DNA of 64,000 nt from CATOSP01 sp965197545 (lineage in GTDB: Bacteria; Chloroflexota; Dehalococcoidia; Lucifugimonadales; UBA3495), in assembly GCA_965197545.1 (NCBI GenBank), contig CBDANJ010000008.1, positions 806,001-870,000 on the forward strand, given 5' to 3'. The position numbers were made by a program, and so were the translations under genes. Positions 40,983-51,299 of the stretch are shown one piece after another. The stretch's first letter is position 1. Each line of letters opens with the position of its first letter. The notes under the pieces were generated by a model. The model searched no databases, had not been told where the DNA came from, and was given only the letters and a program-made list of their open reading frames with translations.

Positions 40983-41741
40983 CTACGCTCCAGGGGTCTC
41001 TTCGGAGTCAACTGCGCCGTCCACCAGGCTGACAATCCTGTCGCTCATTGCGGCCAGCGAAAGGTCATGGGTCGCGGTGATAACCGTGGCTTTTCTGTCC
41101 CTGGCCACCTCTTGCAAGATCGCGCCGATCGAGGCGGCGGTGGTGGTGTCCAACTCCCCAGTGGGTTCGTCCGCGAATACGGCGTCCGCCCCGGTGACCA
41201 GGGCCCTGGCGATAGAGACCCGTTGCTGCTCACCCCCCGATAGTTCGTAGGGCCGGTGGCGGGACCGTGATCCCAGGCCCACCATGTTTAGCGCCTCCTG
41301 GGCCCGCCTCCGGCGTTCCCGCCAGGAGGTCCCGCTGATGTGGAGGGGAAGCTCGACGTTCTCCAACGCCGAAAGCAGGGGCATCAACCCGAACGACTGG
41401 AATACGAACCCGATACTGCGGCGGCGCAACTCCACAAGTTCACCTTCTGGTAGTTGAGTCAAGTCCCGCCCCTGGAACATGACCTGTCCGGAAGTGGGCC
41501 GGTCCAACCCCGAAATCAGGTTTAGCAAAGTGGTCTTGCCCGAGCCTGAGCGTCCCACCACCGCCAAAAACTCACCCTGTCCCACTTCAAGGGAGATGCC
41601 GTTTACCGCTGATACCGCCACGTCGCCCTCACCAAACACGCGGTACAAGCCCGAGGCGGTTATGATCGGCTCGGGAGCGTTGCGTGTTCGGGCGTATTCC
41701 ACGGACGGTAGGGTGTCGGCGGTGGATCGTTCCTCTCTCAT
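40983..41741 (-). CDS. LolD/MacB-type ABC ATPase 2
   Basis: 252 residues. Walker A GRSGSGKTTLLN, signature LSGGEQQRVSIARAL, Walker B AVFADEPTGELDTT, switch His in VITATHD. The signature and the G-L-D-x-P-T-S-G-x-V linker are those of lipoprotein/macrolide exporters (LolD, MacB, FtsE). Starts within the previous stop (ATGA). Partners are the two large permeases upstream. Confidence 0.9.
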   Translation of the reverse strand: MREERSTADTLPSVEYARTRNAPEPIITASGLYRVFGEGDVAVSAVNGISLEVGQGEFLAVVGRSGSGKTTLLNLISGLDRPTSGQVMFQGRDLTQLPEGELVELRRRSIGFVFQSFGLMPLLSALENVELPLHISGTSWRERRRRAQEALNMVGLGSRSRHRPYELSGGEQQRVSIARALVTGADAVFADEPTGELDTTTAASIGAILQEVARDRKATVITATHDLSLAAMSDRIVSLVDGAVDSEETPGA

Positions 41742-42715
41742 GGGTCCCTCCGTGGATTGGCCCCGCCGGAATTTGGCCTTGGCCGGTTCGCAATCGGGCG
41801 GAGAGTCACGCCGTCTCCGAGCGGGTCCGCTTTTGCCAGACCTCCCAACCGGAACTTGCCGGTGTACTCCTGGGGTAGCTGAATCCTGCCGGCGCGGTCA
41901 ATCACCAGGTACTCTTCCTCCACCCGCTCCCCTTCACGCTGGAAAGTTGGAGTGGAGTAGCTCTCGGAACTGATCCTGCCGTCCCTGATGTGGATTACGC
42001 GGTCAACGAACTCCGAGACGCCTGGGTAGTGGGTAACCATAACGATGGTGACGTTGTAGTTGACGTTGATCTCCCGCAGGAGCTGGAATACCTGGGTTGC
42101 CGTCTGGGTGTCAAGCTCCCCCGTCGGTTCGTCCGCCAGCAGCAGCGGGGGTTTATTGGAGAGTGCGACGCCGATGGCGACTCTTTGCTGCTCACCCCCG
42201 GACAATTGATAGGGCAGCCGGTTGGCCTTGTCAGGCAGTCCCAGGGCATCCAGGAGTTCGCCGCTCCAACTGTGTCTCTCCTGAGCGGTGGCCCCGGCCA
42301 TGGCCATGGGAAGCTCGATGTTGTCCCGGACATTGAGGTAGGGCACCAGGTTCCTGCCGGTGGCCTGCCAGACGAAACCAACGTCGAGACGCCGGTACAT
42401 CACCAATTCTCGGTCGGAAATGTCCAAAAGATCGCGCTCGCCGACCCGGACAAGCCCGGCGGAAGGCCGGTCCAGCCCCGCCAACAGGTTCATCAACGTG
42501 CTTTTACCGCTCCCGCTGGCCCCGATGATGGCGATGAGCTCGCCGGTTTCAACGATCAGATCGAGGCCCCTGAGCGCGACCACTTCCAGTTCGGAACGCT
42601 TGTAAATCTTGAATAGGTCCTGGCATTCGATGTAGGCTTGCACCGGGGCATGGTCCTCGCGCCGCTCCCCGGCGGCCGACGCGGTGTAGTTGCCAAATCG
42701 CTCAACGTTTACCAA
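41738..42715 (-). CDS. LolD/MacB-type ABC ATPase 1
   Basis: 325 residues from TTG 42715 (GGAGG six bases upstream). Walker A GASGSGKSTLMN, signature LSGGEQQRVAIGVAL, Walker B LLLADEPTGELDT, switch His MVTHYPG. A ~75-residue C-terminal extension (EEYLVIDRAGRIQLPQEYTG...) looks like a small beta-barrel of AbrB-like length and is absent from ATPase 2; its role is unknown. Confidence 0.9.
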   Translation of the reverse strand: MVNVERFGNYTASAAGERREDHAPVQAYIECQDLFKIYKRSELEVVALRGLDLIVETGELIAIIGASGSGKSTLMNLLAGLDRPSAGLVRVGERDLLDISDRELVMYRRLDVGFVWQATGRNLVPYLNVRDNIELPMAMAGATAQERHSWSGELLDALGLPDKANRLPYQLSGGEQQRVAIGVALSNKPPLLLADEPTGELDTQTATQVFQLLREINVNYNVTIVMVTHYPGVSEFVDRVIHIRDGRISSESYSTPTFQREGERVEEEYLVIDRAGRIQLPQEYTGKFRLGGLAKADPLGDGVTLRPIANRPRPNSGGANPRRDP

Positions 42716-42777
42716 TTCGTGCCTCCTGACGGATGCTATGGGTTAGTAAGCTCCGCGCTTCGACCACCGGCTGCTAA

Positions 42778-45700
42778 CTATCCCGCCTCGCCTATGCGCA
42801 GGACCTGCTGCACTTCCATCTTCGATGTATACCATATAAGCCACAGCACCGTGCCAATAGTAACCGATCCTAAAATGGCGTAGGACACTCCCAGGGTGAC
42901 CCAATCGATCTCCAAAGTCATGGGCGGGGTAACCCTCGCGCCTTCCTCGGCTACCTCCATCAGAGGCAACAGACTGGTGCCGATCACCTGACCGGCGACG
43001 CTTCCCAGGACAACGCCGAACAGGGTGACCACAAACAGGCTGAACCATACCGCGCCGTTCAACTGCCCTCGGGACGAACCCAGGGTCCGCAGCAGGGCGA
43101 ATTCCGTCCTACGCTCACGGGTGTCGGTGAATGAGAACAGCATTACCCCCGAGGCGCTGGCGAGGACCAACGCCAGAAACATGAGCACCAAGAGGGCCCC
43201 CCAACCGGCGCTGACCAGTGGCTGCTCGGTACGCTCCCGGACCATCTCGGTCGCCAGGAACGTGTTCCGCGCTCTCAAGTCTTCACTGTCCAGCAGCGCG
43301 GCGACGGATTCCAGGTCAGGCTCCGATGCGCCGAGACCCACCCATAGCTCGTTGGTCCCGCCCATCGTAGAGAGGCTATGGAGGTTTGCCTGATGGGTGA
43401 ATGTCTCCAGGTCAACCACGGCAAAGGGTTTTTCCTCGGGCGTCAAAGTCGGGAAGTAGTCGATGACCGCCTTAATCTCAATCGGCAACGAGAACGTGGA
43501 CATGCCCAAGGTCCGAACTTCACCAACCTCGGCGTCCGCCACTTCCATGAATTCTCTGCTGACCAGCGCCGGCAGCGGTTGTTCGGGCTCACCGGCCCGG
43601 ATCCCCCTCAATCCCGAGCTGCCTGGAGCCCAACTAAAACGGACCGAGCCGCCTTCATCCGACACGGCTACCGACTCGCTGGCCTCCAGGGCAAATAGAC
43701 CTGGCTTGGCGTAGTCTTCGATTACCTGCCAACCGTTCACGCTTTGGAAATTGTCCAGAGGCTGAGGGCCGTTCGAGCCGGAGGCATTCAGACCGCTGAG
43801 GAACAACGCCCCGGGCTCAGGAGCCCCGCCGCGGCTGGCGATGTGGATCGCCAACAGCCGGTAGGGAGCGCGGGGTTGGCCGAACCGTTGCGCCGACCGG
43901 GAGTTGGGTCCGCCCCGGAACAGAGGGCTGAAGTCAGAGTCAAGCTCCCGCCACTCCCTGAAGTCAAGCTCACCGAACATGGCGTCGAAGTAATAGCCCC
44001 GGTCGTCCTGGAGACGAGCCCTTAGCGTCATACGGTTATCCGGCCTTCCGGGCTGCACGTACACCGACATTCCGGTGGCGTCGGCTGGCAAGAGTATGCC
44101 TTCTTCCTCGCCGGGAGGAGGAGTGGAGGTGAGCAGTCCGGTTAGTTCCTCCAGAGTTAGCCCGCCGGCGAAGTCGGGCCGGTACCAGCCTACCTTTGCG
44201 AAGTCCCGTGACCGCACGGCCAGCAACGTTCCGCTGGTGCTGAACCCGGTGGTCGTCACGTGGCCGCTGGTCCGTTGGACTTCCACGGCTACATCCACAA
44301 AGTCCAACCCGTCCGCTCTTTCCGCGATGCCCTGTAGCTGCAATGGCTTGGAGGACCCGCCGTGCTCGATCCGAAGGTCGGCTCCGGCGGCGTAGAGGGC
44401 ACGCTCTTCCTGGTTGCGTTCCAACGTGGCGCTGAAGGCGCTGCCAATCACACCCAGGGCGGTGGCGAACATCAGCAGCACGACCAGCGAGCCCGGGACA
44501 ATCGGGTCGCGGGAGACGTGCCGCAGACCATGGACCAACCAGGACGGTCCCACAGGTTCGATGAGCCGGGCCGCCAGTCCCACTACGATTGGGAAAAAGC
44601 GCATCACCAGCAATCCGATTGCCAGCAATCCCAGCGCCGGTCCCAAGAGCAGGCTATAGTCGATCTCCAGACCCCGGCTGCCCAGGGGCCGCACCAGGAA
44701 CGCCCCCCGGCTTTGAATTTGCCACCAGAAAAGCCCGATCAGCCCAAGGAGCAAGATGTCCAGGTAGTAGCGGTGTATGAACGGGGCTTGGGGTGGCCTC
44801 GCCCCCATCTGCCGAAACTCCACCATGCCCTGGCGCGCTGCCGCCAGGGTGGAGATCGTAAGCACCACAACGCCCAGAACGGCTCCCGCCGCTCCCAGCA
44901 AGTATGACTCGAAAGACAACACCACTGGGACCGACGCCAAATCTTCGCTCCCCCCCAGGCCGAAGAACACTCTTCCCAGGGTCTTCACGACCGCCAGGGC
45001 AACCACCGGCCCCAATGCCGTGGAGGGTATGGCGAGTAATAGCCCTTCGACCAACGCCATAAGCCCGATGTGAGGGGTGGTCGCGCCGCGGCTCTTCAAC
45101 ATTGCTATTTCAGCGGACCTAGACTTGACCACCAGGCCCCCGATCAGCGCCAGGTAATAGGTCAGGATGCCTATTACAAGGAACAGGATCAGAAAGAGGG
45201 GTATCCTTGCCAGGAGAAGCTGCTCTTTGTAGTCCTCCAGCACGCGGTCAAGCCGGATGCGGTTGGTGGAGTTGTTCAGATTAGTTCGTACGTCGTACCG
45301 GATGACTCGAAGTGTGTTGAGAAGATCGTCGACGTCTCCCGCCCTAACCGACTGCCGGTCCAGGTAATAATGCCAAGACACATCGGTATATAGCTTCGGG
45401 TAAACGCGGTAGACTCTCTCTAGGATCGCCCTTTCAGAAGTAAACAGGGGCACGATGGTCCATTGGTCATTGTGGAAGCTGAAGGTCCTCCCCGAGGCGT
45501 ACCAGTATTCATCCGCTGGGTCGACGCGCTCGAAGACCCCCACGATCACCACCGGCACCTCAGGCGGGTCGTCGAACGACGCGGCGGGAATGATGCCCAT
45601 CTGGTCTCCGGTGGAGAGCTGAAGCAGTTCCGATCCCAGGGAATCGATCGCGATCTCCAATGGCCCGTCCATCATGGAGGGCGCTCCGCCGCCTTCGTAG

Positions 45701-46170
45701 GGCCAACGGCCGTCCACCAGCCGGACTCGTTCATCGGTCAAGCTGGAGAGGTGTTTGATCTCCCCCCTTGCCCGGATGTCGTTGCCCAGTTCCAGTTGGG
45801 GATGCCCTTTGAAGAAAAATGTAGCGGTCTCGACCAGGCGCGACTGCTCGGAGAGGAACTCCTCAACCCTGGACGACACTCGTTGGTCCGAGAAGGTGAC
45901 GTTGTTCTGGAAATGCCTGATCCGCCCAGCGGGCGTTGGCGGGGCCTGCTGTCCACTAAAGACCCTGATGGAGAAGTTGGCTTCTTCCGCAGAGGCCTCG
46001 TTCAAGGCGTGCCGCAGGGCAGCCTCGGCCAGGAGGTTGGAGAAAATGACCCCGCTAGACATCAACGCCACCGCCAGCAGCATCCCCAGGAACAGCACAA
46101 GCTCAAGACGCCAATTGGAGAAGATTCTCCGGACGGCGACGACGTAGGCCATTTGCAATAGGGAAAACAT
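42778..46170 (-). CDS. large FtsX/MacB-type ABC permease 2
   Basis: 1130 residues. N-terminal anchor (~18-40), a long extracellular part, a central FtsX core (LILFLVIGILTYYLALIGG...LLAIPSTALGPVVALAVV) with further membrane segments to ~600, a second extracellular part, and a C-terminal FtsX core (LLVLMFLALVLASASGVMLF ... VTLFGVVLGSVAGQVIG). Two FtsX units in one chain, as in LolC/E fusions of ~800-1200 residues. 62 bases before ATPase 1. Confidence 0.88.
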   Translation of the reverse strand: MFSLLQMAYVVAVRRIFSNWRLELVLFLGMLLAVALMSSGVIFSNLLAEAALRHALNEASAEEANFSIRVFSGQQAPPTPAGRIRHFQNNVTFSDQRVSSRVEEFLSEQSRLVETATFFFKGHPQLELGNDIRARGEIKHLSSLTDERVRLVDGRWPYEGGGAPSMMDGPLEIAIDSLGSELLQLSTGDQMGIIPAASFDDPPEVPVVIVGVFERVDPADEYWYASGRTFSFHNDQWTIVPLFTSERAILERVYRVYPKLYTDVSWHYYLDRQSVRAGDVDDLLNTLRVIRYDVRTNLNNSTNRIRLDRVLEDYKEQLLLARIPLFLILFLVIGILTYYLALIGGLVVKSRSAEIAMLKSRGATTPHIGLMALVEGLLLAIPSTALGPVVALAVVKTLGRVFFGLGGSEDLASVPVVLSFESYLLGAAGAVLGVVVLTISTLAAARQGMVEFRQMGARPPQAPFIHRYYLDILLLGLIGLFWWQIQSRGAFLVRPLGSRGLEIDYSLLLGPALGLLAIGLLVMRFFPIVVGLAARLIEPVGPSWLVHGLRHVSRDPIVPGSLVVLLMFATALGVIGSAFSATLERNQEERALYAAGADLRIEHGGSSKPLQLQGIAERADGLDFVDVAVEVQRTSGHVTTTGFSTSGTLLAVRSRDFAKVGWYRPDFAGGLTLEELTGLLTSTPPPGEEEGILLPADATGMSVYVQPGRPDNRMTLRARLQDDRGYYFDAMFGELDFREWRELDSDFSPLFRGGPNSRSAQRFGQPRAPYRLLAIHIASRGGAPEPGALFLSGLNASGSNGPQPLDNFQSVNGWQVIEDYAKPGLFALEASESVAVSDEGGSVRFSWAPGSSGLRGIRAGEPEQPLPALVSREFMEVADAEVGEVRTLGMSTFSLPIEIKAVIDYFPTLTPEEKPFAVVDLETFTHQANLHSLSTMGGTNELWVGLGASEPDLESVAALLDSEDLRARNTFLATEMVRERTEQPLVSAGWGALLVLMFLALVLASASGVMLFSFTDTRERRTEFALLRTLGSSRGQLNGAVWFSLFVVTLFGVVLGSVAGQVIGTSLLPLMEVAEEGARVTPPMTLEIDWVTLGVSYAILGSVTIGTVLWLIWYTSKMEVQQVLRIGEAG

Positions 46171-46188
46171 TGCCGTGTCTACCTAAAC

Positions 46189-49100
46189 TTATTCGCCAGC
46201 ACGCAAATTCTCCGTGACTCTCAACCGTTGGGCCGAAACCGCGGCCACGATCAGACCCAACAGCGACGCTATTATCAGTCCTCCCAGCACCGACGCCACC
46301 AACCATTCCTGGATGCTCAAAGTTTGCGGCGGGATCACGGTGCGGCCCCGTCCGGTGATGTCCAGGAAGCCCAGCACCCAGCGGCCCAACCATATCCCGA
46401 TTGCGCTGCCCACCGCCAGTCCCAGGACCGCGACAAACAGCCGCTCCAGGGCCAGGGACAGCATGAGTTGTCCATTGGAGAAACCCAGAGTGCGGGCAAC
46501 CGTTAGATCGACCCGGCTTGTGCGGACGGCCACCACGGCATGGATAACAAGAGCCAGGAGCACGGCTATGATGATGGCCGCCATGCCCAAGATCGTGAGG
46601 CCGTCCCACCCGCCGCCGGCCAGCGGGTTGCGCTGTGCGGTCTCCACCTCGCCCTCGCGGTCCTGGATACGCACGTAGGGGCCAAACAAGTCCTCCAGAG
46701 CCTTCCGGGTCTCGGCCCGCCCGGTCCCCGGATCGGCCGCCAGCCAATACTCTTCCACGTCTTGGAAGCTGGAGCGGCTGATGCGCCGAGAGTAGGCTCG
46801 ATAATGGTCTAGGGAAAGAATAACAAAGGTGCGGCTGGTAGGGTCCAGGGTTGGGAAAAAGTCCGTCGTGTCCCGGATGATCACCGGCAAGAGGTTGCGG
46901 CCAGCGCGGACGCGCATCCTCTGCCCTGTCTCGAGGAACGGCCCGCCGATAGCCGGAATGGGGAACGGTCCCGCGGGAATGATTATGCCCCGGGCGTCTT
47001 CGCCAAAGGCTCCTTCCCAACCGAACTTCAGCCCCAATTCGCCAGTCCGCGCCGCCCCCTCCGTCAGCTCGATGATATCTACCGTGTCACCCTCGTTGAC
47101 CAGCGGCACCCAGTTGGCGGGCGACTCGAAACCCTCTACTATCGTGCCCTCCGAGGGCCCTGAGGGGGTCTTGGCTGTGATGTCGTCCAACCCGATGGTT
47201 GCCGGCGGCATACTGGAAAAGGACTTTCGGCTGAAGAATAGGGAGACCAGCCGGAACACCTCGCTCTGGGGCATGGATACCTCGGGGACTTCGGCCTCCA
47301 GGTAGATCCAGTCTTGCAGCGGCTGCTCCGCCCCTCCGTCCCCAGACGTCTGCCTGCTTCCGGATGAGGAATAGTTGACCTCGCCAAGGAAAATGTTGTG
47401 GAACTTGCCCGCGGGGTCGTACATCCTTGCCCATAGGTTAAACCCTGGGAACAGTACGTCTTGTTTCAGCCCGGTAACCTCCACCCATATTCCCAGGGCG
47501 GTGGTATCCGGCGGAACAGCTATTCCCAGGGAAGCGTCCACGTTGTCTCCGGTTGATAGGAACGGATCTGACCGCAGCGCCCCCAGCAACTCGGGCAGGC
47601 TCTTGCCGGCGAAGTCGTCCCGGAACCAGGCCGCATCGGGCAAGGTATCGGGGTCCACCGCCAGCATGGTAATGGGCTCCCTGGGCAACACGTCGTGCAA
47701 CACGCCGTTTTCCCTGAGCACGGGCGTAAAGCTTCGCACCACGCGTTCCGCTTCGAGTTTCCTGGCGTCCCGGTCCGAAAGGCCGGGTCCCTTCACCACG
47801 AAATCGCCCCCGGCCTTGTATAGCGCCTGTTCCTTTTGGCTCAAAGAAAGGGTCGATTGAAACGCCGCACCGAACACCCCGAGGGCCGCTGCCAGCATCA
47901 ATATAATCACCAGTGAACCGTGGGGCAGCGGCTCCCGGGCCAGCCGGGCCAAGGGAAAGGCCACCCAGGCCGGGGCCATCCGGTCTGCCAGCCAGGACAT
48001 GACGCGAACGAGCAAGGGCAATGCACGCAGCACGACAACCGCCGCGCCGATCAGCACAAGCACCGGCCCGAACAACAGCACCAGGTCGACCTTGGGGGTC
48101 TGGCTGGCCAGGTCGCTAATCACGAACCCTTCCCGGCCTTGAATCTCCCAGAGGATGAAGACCACCGCCGCCAGCACCAGCAGGTCCAAGTAGTACCGTT
48201 GCAACAGAGGCAGGGTTGGCGGGCGTGCCCTCTCCCTCAGAGATTCGACCATTCCCATCCGGGCGCGGCTGATGCTGGAAGCTCCCAGGACCAGCAGGCT
48301 AAGTGCGCCGCCAATGATGCCCATGACGAATACATTGAGGGATAATCCAACCGGTATCGGCTGACTGGCCTCACCGGCGGGGTTGATGGTTTCCAAAAGG
48401 AGGAACCGCACCAGGAGCCAAGCCAACACCGGGCCCACGACCATGGCCAGCAGAGCAACCACGCCTTCGCCGATTATCAGCAAGCCGCTGACCTGGCCGA
48501 TGCCCGCTCCGCGGCTCCGCATAAGGCTGGCTTCATCCATCCGGGCGCGTGACAACATACTGACGACCAACGCCAGGAAGTAGAGGATGACCAATACGAT
48601 GAGAGAAATGAACAGATAAAGGGGGACCCTGGCCAGGGTCAGCTCCTGGCGGTATCTGTCGATGGCGTTCTTGAGACCCGTGAAGACCAAGGTGCGCGGG
48701 TAGTGTTGGTTTACGTCGGTCTCCAGGCCGATCAAGTCCTTCTTCGCCTGGCCCGCTGTTGCCGAAGTCAGGATGTCGGCATCAAGGAAGAAGAACCAGG
48801 TGAAGTCCCCGACCAGTGAAGGATAACTCGTGCCCAAGACTCCGAAGAAGTCTTCTTCCAGGACGTAGAGGGGGACGTGTAGCTCGTCGCCCTGCTCCCG
48901 GATACTGAAGTAATGTCCGGGCGAGTTGATCCAATACTCTTCGTTGGCGTCCAGGGGTTCCGCGTGGCCCACGATGGTCAGGGTGACGCGCTCGGAAGGG
49001 TCCGTGGAGAAGGGGAAGGCGAGGAGTTGGGAACCGACGGAGTAACCCATCTGCAGAGCCGCCCGTCCACCGATGACTACCTCGAATTTCGCGGCCCCGT

Positions 49101-49569
49101 CCTTAGATAAGGGCGCGGCCTCCGGCCAGCGGCCCTCGACTATTCGGGAATGCTCCTGGAGATTGGTATAGAAGAAGGGCCGGGCGATGGGCGAACTGGC
49201 CGGGGGGGAGTCGTCCGAAGGAGCGCCTATCATGCGGACGAGTCCCGCGAGTTGGCCGTAGCGTTCGGTTTGCCGCTGCATGTAGCCGACCCGCGCCTGC
49301 GCGAAGCCCTCGACGGTGGAGCGCAAGCTGGTGTAGTCGGCGGAGCCCAGGGGGCGGTTCTGGGTAATAAGTTGGATGTTGAGGATACGTTTGGACGACG
49401 ATGCGAGGCTGTGGCGCAAGCCGCCTTCGGCCAGGGTATTGGAATAGACCGCGCCCAGGGCCATCATGGTTACGGCCGCCAGGATGCCGAAGGAAGTTAT
49501 CGCAAGGAGCGGCCACGATGAGCGGAGACGCCTCGGTAAAAGCCAAAAAAGTGCGCCGGTCCAGCCCAT
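46189..49569 (-). CDS. large FtsX/MacB-type ABC permease 1
   Basis: 1126 residues. Same architecture as its neighbour: anchor at ~17-40, core 1 (LYLFISLIVLVILYFLALVV, then MRSRGAGIGQVSGLLIIGEG), extracellular beta-rich region ~600-950, core 2 (LTILGMAAIIIAVLLALVIH ... LGLAVGSAIGIWLGRWVLG). The two permeases are paralogues and should form a heterodimer driven by the two ATPases. First gene of a five-gene operon; 18 bases separate it from permease 2. Confidence 0.88.
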   Translation of the reverse strand: MGWTGALFWLLPRRLRSSWPLLAITSFGILAAVTMMALGAVYSNTLAEGGLRHSLASSSKRILNIQLITQNRPLGSADYTSLRSTVEGFAQARVGYMQRQTERYGQLAGLVRMIGAPSDDSPPASSPIARPFFYTNLQEHSRIVEGRWPEAAPLSKDGAAKFEVVIGGRAALQMGYSVGSQLLAFPFSTDPSERVTLTIVGHAEPLDANEEYWINSPGHYFSIREQGDELHVPLYVLEEDFFGVLGTSYPSLVGDFTWFFFLDADILTSATAGQAKKDLIGLETDVNQHYPRTLVFTGLKNAIDRYRQELTLARVPLYLFISLIVLVILYFLALVVSMLSRARMDEASLMRSRGAGIGQVSGLLIIGEGVVALLAMVVGPVLAWLLVRFLLLETINPAGEASQPIPVGLSLNVFVMGIIGGALSLLVLGASSISRARMGMVESLRERARPPTLPLLQRYYLDLLVLAAVVFILWEIQGREGFVISDLASQTPKVDLVLLFGPVLVLIGAAVVVLRALPLLVRVMSWLADRMAPAWVAFPLARLAREPLPHGSLVIILMLAAALGVFGAAFQSTLSLSQKEQALYKAGGDFVVKGPGLSDRDARKLEAERVVRSFTPVLRENGVLHDVLPREPITMLAVDPDTLPDAAWFRDDFAGKSLPELLGALRSDPFLSTGDNVDASLGIAVPPDTTALGIWVEVTGLKQDVLFPGFNLWARMYDPAGKFHNIFLGEVNYSSSGSRQTSGDGGAEQPLQDWIYLEAEVPEVSMPQSEVFRLVSLFFSRKSFSSMPPATIGLDDITAKTPSGPSEGTIVEGFESPANWVPLVNEGDTVDIIELTEGAARTGELGLKFGWEGAFGEDARGIIIPAGPFPIPAIGGPFLETGQRMRVRAGRNLLPVIIRDTTDFFPTLDPTSRTFVILSLDHYRAYSRRISRSSFQDVEEYWLAADPGTGRAETRKALEDLFGPYVRIQDREGEVETAQRNPLAGGGWDGLTILGMAAIIIAVLLALVIHAVVAVRTSRVDLTVARTLGFSNGQLMLSLALERLFVAVLGLAVGSAIGIWLGRWVLGFLDITGRGRTVIPPQTLSIQEWLVASVLGGLIIASLLGLIVAAVSAQRLRVTENLRAGE

Positions 49570-49787
49570 TTAGCTGTCCTACTCTTCTCACATGCCAAAA
49601 TAGCGCCCCGGCGGCCAATATCGGGGTTGTTGGCGAGTGTAAGTGGGGGTTAGCCAACTGTCAAATGGTCTTGTTGGCCGCCTGCTCCGGCCCGCGTCGA
49701 CCGTCTGGTCAGCGCCTTGCCCCATGCTATAATCCGCTGGCGAATCAGCCCGGGCGGGCTGTTGACTCCTTAAATGAGGTATGAAAG

Positions 49788-50540
49788 ATGAATAGACTGG
49801 CGGGAAAGGTAGCCCTGGTCACCGGGTCGGGGCGCAATATTGGCCGCGCCACCATCTTGAAGTTGGCCGGCGAGGGCGCGGATGTGGTCGTAAATGCGCG
49901 CTCGAACCAGAAAGAGGCGGAAGCGGTCGCCGAGGAAGCCCGGGCTTTGGGAGTCAGGGCTATGGCGGTGCTGGCCGACGTTGCCAATAAGGAGCAAGTG
50001 GACTCGATGGTCTACATGGCCATGAAGGAGTTCGGCAAGGTCGACATCCTTATCAACAATGCCGCCATCCGCCCCCACAAGCCCTTCCTCGACATTACGC
50101 TGCAGGACTGGGAGACAGTTCGCGGCGTCGTGTTGGACGGTGCGTTCTACTGCACGCAAGCCGTGCTGCAATCGATGGTGGACAATCAATACGGTCGCAT
50201 CCTGTTCTTCACGGGCGGAGGGGCGTTTCAAGGCGGAGCGGAGCGGGCGCATGTCTCCGCAGCCAAGATGGGACTGGTGGGTATGGCCAGGAGCCTGGCC
50301 TCAGAGTTTGCCCCGCAGAATATTCGCGTGAATGTGGTGTCACCGGGCAGTATCGACACCAGCAGGGAACACCCAGAATGGTACCCGCAACGGAACACGC
50401 CTACCGCGTCGGGCATTCCCCTCGGGCGTCAGGGCACCGTGGACGAGATCGCCGCCACTTGCCTATTCCTAGTAAGCGACGACGGAGGGTTCATCACCGG
50501 CCAGACTGTCCACGTGAACGGCGGGGCCAACTACCACTAG
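49788..50540 (+). CDS. SDR-fold protein with atypical active site
   Basis: 250 residues, GAGG upstream. Rossmann motif TGSGRNIG (12-19), NNAA at 90-93, C-terminal GQTVHVNGGANYH. The expected catalytic Tyr of YxxxK is Val156 (AHVSAAK, Lys160 kept), and the expected Ser region reads FFTGGGAF. Similar changes occur in 2,4-dienoyl-CoA reductase-like SDRs. Likely acts on CoA thioesters, given the converging CoA-transferase genes eight bases away. Confidence 0.8.
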   Translation: MNRLAGKVALVTGSGRNIGRATILKLAGEGADVVVNARSNQKEAEAVAEEARALGVRAMAVLADVANKEQVDSMVYMAMKEFGKVDILINNAAIRPHKPFLDITLQDWETVRGVVLDGAFYCTQAVLQSMVDNQYGRILFFTGGGAFQGGAERAHVSAAKMGLVGMARSLASEFAPQNIRVNVVSPGSIDTSREHPEWYPQRNTPTASGIPLGRQGTVDEIAATCLFLVSDDGGFITGQTVHVNGGANYH

Positions 50541-50548
50541 CGCGCTGT

Positions 50549-51235
50549 TTACCCCAGGCCCTGGTCACGGAAGCGGAATTCCCGCAGGTCGCCGGGAATG
50601 ATCAGCTTGGCTTCGGTCAACTCCTGAATTTCCTCCGGGTTCCAGCCCGGAGCGTGTTCGCGGAGCACGATGCCTTCCGGGGTGATTTCAAACAGGCCGA
50701 GGTCGGTGACCAGCATCTTTACCACCCCGGGGGCGGTGATGGGCAGTTTGCAGCGCTCTAGCACGCGAGGCGAACCGTCCCGCTGAGTGTGTTCCATGGC
50801 GATAAACACGCGCTTGGCGCAGGCCGCCAGGTCCATGGCCCCACCGATGCCGCCGCCCTTGCGGGATGGTATGCGCCAGTTTGCGAAATCGCCGTTCTCC
50901 GAGACTTCATAAGCGCCCATCACCGTCACGTCGACCATACCGCCCCGGATAATTCCAAAGGAGTCGGCGTGGTGGACGATAGACATTAGCGGACCAGCAG
51001 TGACGAACTGACCCCCGGCGTTGACCAGGTGCTTGTCCTCGTTTCCTTCAGTGGCGATAGGGCCGTAGCCGATCACGCCATTCTCCGAGTGGGTGATGAT
51101 GAACTTGCTGGGGTCAACGTAGTTTGAGCATAGGGTGGGCATCCCGACCCCTAGATTAACGATCCACTCGTCCTGGAATTCCATGGCCAGCCGGTCGCAC
51201 ATCGATTGCCGGTCCAACTTAGGTTTGTCCGCCAT
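50549..51235 (-). CDS. 3-oxoacid CoA-transferase, subunit B
   Basis: 228 residues, CCGGAGGACACTC before ATG. VNLGVGMPTLCSNYV and the catalytic Glu in HSENGVIGYGP are diagnostic of class I CoA-transferase beta subunits; later RGGMVDVTVMGAYEVSENGD and GGAMDLAACAKRVFIAMEH. Moves CoA between acyl-CoA and a 3-oxo acid. 64 bases after subunit A. Confidence 0.93.
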   Translation of the reverse strand: MADKPKLDRQSMCDRLAMEFQDEWIVNLGVGMPTLCSNYVDPSKFIITHSENGVIGYGPIATEGNEDKHLVNAGGQFVTAGPLMSIVHHADSFGIIRGGMVDVTVMGAYEVSENGDFANWRIPSRKGGGIGGAMDLAACAKRVFIAMEHTQRDGSPRVLERCKLPITAPGVVKMLVTDLGLFEITPEGIVLREHAPGWNPEEIQELTEAKLIIPGDLREFRFRDQGLG

Positions 51236-51299
51236 GAGTGTCCTCCGGTAGATTCCCAGATAAGAATTGGCCTATGAAACGTGTGGCGAAAGGTGCGGG

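Noticed and set aside
45463..46161. 232-residue plus-strand open frame
   Set aside because: Antisense to the FtsX permease N-terminus.
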